Part shown: positions 58,751 through 64,000 of the stretch, in pieces | Position numbering within the stretch: position 1 is the first letter of the stretch | Layout of the letters: each line of letters starts with the position of its first letter | Assembly: GCA_021397845.1 (NCBI GenBank) | Contig: CM038053.1 | Span: 82,955,157-83,019,156, forward strand | Length of the DNA: 64,000 nucleotides | Source: Areca catechu | Taxonomy: Eukaryota > Streptophyta > Magnoliopsida > Arecales > Arecaceae | Direction of reading: 5' to 3' | Made by a program: the position numbers and the translations under genes | The notes under the pieces: model-generated | The model's input: the letters and a program-made list of their open reading frames with translations, nothing else | The model's database searches: none | Told to the model about the DNA's origin: nothing

Positions 58751-61262
58751 TGATAGAAAAGTGCCCTAAGACCCAATCATTATGAGGGCCTTTTTATAAA
58801 CTTCCAGCTCATGTATGACATACTTTCATATTAATAAAGGAATCTGATTCATCATATACTGCTGTGTCATGTTTTTGTTGATTATAATGAAACCCATAGA
58901 GTAGGGCAATGAGAATAGGGATATGATGGAGTTTATAACAGTGAGACCTAATTTGCTATAACCCAATCTAGAATGTTTCTAGTCATTGGACCATCGATTC
59001 GGGGATCGATGAATCCGGAAAGACTGGCTTATCCTATGTATGCTCAGTTGATGAGGGTGGTTGATTTCACAACCACATGTGTAGAGACACTAATACTAGG
59101 ATAAGGGTGCTCATCAGGGTATGAGTACACTAGACTGATTCACACCGGGATTATCTTAAGGAAGTCTTACTACTTGTCAAAAGATAGATCCTAGAGTAGA
59201 AGTCGTGCATGTGATCTTTAGACCTGAGGTCACCATAGTTCTTCCTTATGCACACTAAGCCATACTTTGGTTCATACTCATTCATGCCATTGCGACATGT
59301 ACTAGGTGTTTCTGGTATGGTGGTAGGTGTACGAAGGATGTGAGTGGACCAACAAGGAATAGATCATTCCTTGTAAGAGGAATTATTATCCCATGCAAGC
59401 TCTTCGATGAGTGACTCAAGGAGACTTTAATCAAAGTAGGATGAGATTAGTGGAATCTAATCAGTCATCAGCTGAGTCCTTATGATCGAGCTAAGATTCG
59501 ATATGATGAAGTGTTAGGGTTTGACATCTATCCATACCTATCACTTAATCAGGATAATAGGAGATCGAAAGATTGAATTGCACGGTAACTTACTACTGAA
59601 GTGTATTTTGGTATTTTCCACCAAATTTCTCATCTTGCAGGTAGGCATGACATGTTGCTAGAAATCAATCTTATCTTGTAGTTTTCATGAACCAATTGGT
59701 TTGGTTTCATGAGTCAATTCGATGTGTGATTCGAATTGGACAATTAGGTGAGCCAATTTGACCTAATTAGGTCAATCGGGTTCGATCGGATCGAATCGGT
59801 TCAAACCTAAACCTACTGCTAGCTAGATGTGGAGCCCAATGGTCAAACACAATAGAGACTTGGCCAAAGAAGTCATTCATGATTAATTAGGATCATAGGA
59901 TTCTAATTGGTTAGCCAGATTGCATATTAGCATATGTAGGCTAACCTAATTCCTAACCCAATTGGATTGGGTCGGTTGATTTCTAATTGAGCTAACATAA
60001 TTCTGGAAAACCTAAATTAGGTTGAGTCCTAAGTAGGGCTAGCCAAATCAGAGCTTAATCTGATTTTAATTGGACTTAATGGCATTTTAGGCACCATATA
60101 TGAAGAGTCCTAATGGCATGGGACTCTTGGTACCTAAATGATACCTTAACTTCAAAAGGGATAGAAGGGCCTACAGACCTCTGATTTAAAAATAAAAGAT
60201 ATGGTCAGAAAGCTTATTTGATGCCCTTTCCAATGACACCCATATTATATATATTGACCAAGTTAATTTGATGCTTTGGGTGGACTAAATGGAAAGGGAA
60301 AGACTATTGGCGCCCTTTGGAGCACCTGGGAGAATAAGTGGCGCGCAGTAGGACTAAGAGTCCTTCTGCAGATGTGACTCTATGAGTTTCATTAGGAAGG
60401 CATCTCTTCATTTTATCCCCATGTTCTTAAGAAGTTTAATAGCCAGTTTAAAGTTTAAAGGGATGGCTTGAAGAGGTGTGAAAGGTGGCGCGCACATGAA
60501 GAGTCGTGCCTCTTCATATGCGCGCACAACAGAGGGCATAGTCCTTATGCCTCTGAAACTCTTCAAGCCTCACATTAATTTGGATATTAAAAAGGCATCT
60601 CCCTATCTCAGAAACTGGTATTTGATACATGATACGATGGGGATTGATCTGGTAAAAAAGAACTCAGATATGACTCTCCATTCCCGAAGAGTCTTATCAG
60701 ATATGTTGTTTTACATCTGATAAGTGTTGTCGGGATGCATTTCACACCCCATCTGAGATTATAAATAGGGATACAGTGAAATGAGAAAGACTGACTTCTA
60801 TCTTCTAAGAGTCTGTGTGTTTATTTTCCTGAGAGTCAGAGTGTTCTTCCACTTCTCCCTCCCTCCTTGTTTTAGGACAAGACTTATCTGTTAAGACAAG
60901 TTCTTTTACACTAGGACATGGCTTGGTTTTAAGACATAAGCCTGTAGGGTCCTAGAAGAGGGTAGTCCTAGATCCTATAGTGGTTAGGATAGTGTCTTGA
61001 GTGCTCTTCAGTAGGACAGGGTGTCCTATAGTTGTCAATAGACCAAAGGCTACCGAAAGAGTTCCACTTCTCCAAGCAACTTGAAGAAGGAGTTCTTCCT
61101 TGGTTTGAGTTTTGTGTGGATCACCGTTGGAGGGCTTGCACTTGTGAGTCTGTGGAAAAGGTTAGATTTCTATGATCCAGGTATTTTTCATGACTTTATT
61201 TGATGATTCATTAGTTGTAATTGCCCTAGGAGTTCCTTGGAATTAGGGTTTTCTATACATGT
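58751..61262 (+). repeat. Copia-F 3' LTR, 3'-truncated
   Basis: Starts TGATAGAAAAGTGCCC after the purine tract and aligns with 51083-53630 or so, with many substitutions. It stops at CTATACATGT (61262), about 95 bp short of the LTR end. Confidence 0.88.
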
Positions 61263-61292
61263 TCTTTGGATTCGGGTTTTCTCACCTGGATC
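61263..61292. other. junction sequence between 3' LTR and duplicated segment
   Basis: 30 bp with no match seen in the LTRs. It joins the truncated 3' LTR to LTR sequence equivalent to position 52074. Confidence 0.6.
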
Positions 61293-64000
61293 TTAGGTGA
61301 GCCAATTTGCCAATTTAGGTCAGCCAAGTTGACCAATTAGGTCAATCGAGTTCGATCGGATAGAATCGGCTCAAAGCTAAACCTACTGCTAGCTAGATGT
61401 GGAATCCAATATCACACACAATAAACACTTGGCCAAGGAAGTCATTCTAGATTTAATAGGGTCATAGGATCCTAATTGGTTAGCCAGATTGCATACTAGC
61501 ATATATTGGGCTAACCTAATTCCTAACCCATTGGATTGGATCCAGTTGCTTGCTAATTGGGCTAACCTAATTATGGAAAACTTAAATTAGGTTGAGTCCT
61601 AAGTGTGGCTTGCCAAATCAAGGCTTAATGTGATTTTAATTTGGACTTAAGGCAGTTTAGGTGCCATATATGAAGAGTCCAAATGGCATGGGACTCTTGG
61701 TACCTAAATGATACCTTAACTTCAAAAGGCACAAACGGGCCTACAGACCTCTGATATGAAAATAAAAGATATGGTCAAAAGATTATTTGATGCCCTTTCA
61801 AATGACACCCATACTGCATATGTTTGAACAAGTCAATTTGATGCTTTGGGTTGACTAAATGGAAAGGGAAAGACTATTGGCGCCCTCTGGAGCACCCGAG
61901 AGAATATGTGGCACGCAGAAGAACTAAGAGTCCTTCTGCAGATGAGACTCTAAGAGTTTCATTAGGAAGGCATCTCTTCATTTTATCTCCATTGTTTAAG
62001 ATGTTTAATAGCCGGTTTAAAGTTTAAATGGAAGCTTGAAGAGGTGTGAAAGGTGGCGCGCACATGAAGAGTCGCGCCTCTTCATATGCTTGCACAACAG
62101 AGGGCAGAGTCCTTATGACTCTGAAACTCTTCAAGCCTTGCATTACTTTGGATTAAAAAGGGCATCTCCCTATCTCAGAAATTGGTATTGACACATGGTA
62201 CGATGGGGATTGATCTGGTAAGTTAAAGAACTCAGATATGACTCTCCATTCCCGAAGAGTCTTATCAGATATGTTGTTTTATATCTGATAAGTGTTGTCG
62301 GGATGCATTTCACACCCCATCTAAGATTATAAATAGGAATGGTGAAATGAGAAAGACTGACTTCTATCTTCTAAGAGTCTATGTGTTTTATTTTCCCGAG
62401 AGTCAGAGTGTTCTTCCACTTTCTCCCTCCCTCCTTTTTGTTTTAGGACAAGACTTGTCTTGTTAGACAAGTTCTTCTACACTAGGACAAGACTTGGTTT
62501 TAGGACATAAGCCTGTAGGGCCCTAAAAGAGGGTAGTCCTAGGTCCTACAGTGGTTTCGACAGTGTCTTGAGTACCCTTTAGTAGGACAGGGTGTCCTAT
62601 AGTGGTCAATAGACCAAAGGCTTCCGAAAGAGTTCACTTCTTCAAGCAACTTGAAGAAGGAGTTCTTCCTTGGTCCGAGTTTCGTGTGGATCACCGTTGG
62701 AGGGCTTGCGCTTGTGAGCCTTGTGGAAAAAGTTGGATTTGAGTGATCCAGGTATTTTTCAGGACTATTTGATGATTCATTAGTTATAATTGCCTAAGGG
62801 GTTCCTTGGTATTAGGGTTTTCTATACATGTTATACATGTTAGGATTCATGCTATGAAATTTTTTATTTGAAAGTTAATTCTGCATGTTGCATGATCCTT
62901 GGAACCCTGGAAGAATTTCCATAAGTGGTATCAGAGCCATCCTTGTGGCATTCCAATTATGAATCTTTTTGGAGTTTGATTAAATTCCACTGCCAAGCCA
63001 ACCCAAACCTTATCAAGTCGACTCGACCTTGTTCATATGTATGATAATATGTAAATATAATGCTATGCATATTAGGGTAATATGCTTGATGACATGAATT
63101 TTAATGCATATGCTAGAGTGATATGCATTGGGTTTATATTTGTTATAAACTTGGATATCATGTTTATGTTTATACTTGCAGTAATAAACACTATTATCAT
63201 GATTGTTTTAGAATGTGTTTTGAGACCATCAAAGCCCTCATCAAAAGCATATTTAGTCATAGTATAAAACTTAGTCAAGATGCAAAACCAGTTAAGTTTG
63301 ATCAGCCAATTGGTGTCTAGGCAAGTGGTTCTAGGAAGGCAAAGGGAATGAGGTTTTTAATTGGTTTTGTTGTTTGACCTGGCCAATCTAATTGGTGTCT
63401 AAGAAAAGCAACGGGGGGACCCCTCACCCCTCCACTTACCTGGCCAATTTGGTCATATCTAAATCTTAATTTGGTAATGCTAATTGGTTAAGTATACTAT
63501 AATTTTCCATCCTTCATGCTAAGCCAAATTTATGTCAAAATTATAGTAGGTTTGTTGTGTACCACAAGGCCTACTCTAGGAATTGATATAAGATTTGTCT
63601 TGGTGCACTTAGTGCTTTATAGCATTTTTGGATATGTTGCTTTGTTGTGTACCCATAAGGGCAACATTATTTAATCATGGCTATATGGAAATGAAGGGTT
63701 CGACTAAACTAAGACATTATTTGTTGTGTGTACACACAAGGCCATAAGTATCCTAGAGGCAAAGATAATTGTTAAGAATTGCATGGGTTGCAATTGAAAA
63801 GGTTGTCCTACCTTTGAACTCATGTGTGTTTGTTGTGTACACACAAGGCACTCGTGAAGAATAAGGATCTCAACCCACTAAGGAAACTAGGAAGGTTTCT
63901 CGCTTACCATAGTTGAGGGTTATGGTATTTGAAGAAAATAGTGAGAGACATAATTAGATAAAAGTCCTTATCTAATTATGAATGTCATATTGAGTGGTCT
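61293..64000 (+). repeat. second copy of 52074-54795 (Copia LTR part, PBS and leader)
   Basis: Collinear over 2.7 kb with the Copia-F 5' LTR from 52074, its PBS (near 62927) and its leader, including the four hairpins at about 63540-63857. Most differences are one-base indels, chiefly losses, with few substitutions. It is far closer to the 5' LTR region than the 3' LTR is. It runs off the window before gag. Confidence 0.9.

Larger units (their letters stand above)
51083..61262 (+). mobile_element. Copia-F, Ty1/copia element inserted in Gypsy-D RT
   Basis: 5' LTR 51083-53720, PBS, leader, gag, protease, integrase, RT-RNase H, purine tract (CAAGTGGGAGTT, 58739-58750) and 3' LTR 58751-61262. 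The 3' LTR lacks the last ~95 bp of the 5' LTR. CATCC at 51078-51082 is the expected duplication copy; its partner is not in the window. Same family as Copia-A, but with the protease retained. Several one-base frameshifts inactivate it. Confidence 0.9.

Overview
The window is plant DNA made almost entirely of nested LTR retrotransposons. I found no convincing host gene, no rRNA or tRNA gene and no CRISPR array. Plant origin is indicated by primer-binding sites matching initiator tRNA-Met (TGGTATCAGAGC), chromodomain-bearing Ty3/gypsy elements, and a Sirevirus-type Ty1/copia element with several polypurine tracts and palindrome-rich LTRs. I cannot name the species. Nearly every coding region is broken by stops or frameshifts, as expected in an old intergenic nest. 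All element names below (G1, E1, Sire, Copia-A and so on) are local labels.

Layout. 1-602 and 7787-9279 are the two halves of a plus-strand gypsy element (G1: integrase C-terminus, chromodomain, 3' LTR). E1 (603-7781, target duplication ACCAA) splits it; E1 is a non-autonomous gypsy element with two LTRs of about 1.75 kb. From 9280 to 34342 runs a minus-strand Sirevirus-like copia element (Sire). Inside it sit Copia-A (10974-20783, duplication TTCTT), a composite block (24112-26971) and a solo-LTR-like insertion (27541-29775, duplication CACAC). Sire lies in the 3' LTR of Gypsy-B (34343-39056, minus). Gypsy-B lies in the integrase gene of Gypsy-C (39057-45626, minus). Gypsy-C also carries a 437-bp TRIM in its reverse transcriptase (40393-40829, duplication GTTTC). 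45627-46484 is a piece of another copia LTR. Gypsy-D (46485-51082, minus) follows, cut in its reverse transcriptase by Copia-F (51083-61262, plus). 61293-64000 is a second, almost identical copy of 52074-54795.

The right-hand boundaries imply a nest up to six deep: copia LTR, then Gypsy-C, Gypsy-B, Sire, G1 and E1. Each left-hand complement would lie left of base 1. In two cases (E1 in G1, Copia-A in the Sire 3' ORF) the host reading frame is exactly in register once the insertion and one duplication copy are discounted.

The most interesting signal is in the untranslated leaders of Copia-A and Copia-F. Each holds four hairpins with a shared 19-20 nt core but different stems. At homologous positions in three of the four, both sides of the stem changed together, which suggests a conserved RNA structure. 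Other points of note are the TRIM, which carries a trace of a chromovirus 3' end; a gag-integrase fusion shared by E1 and Gypsy-B; a PBS-containing tandem repeat at the end of the E1 LTR; and a duplication at the right edge with many one-base indels that may be an assembly artefact.
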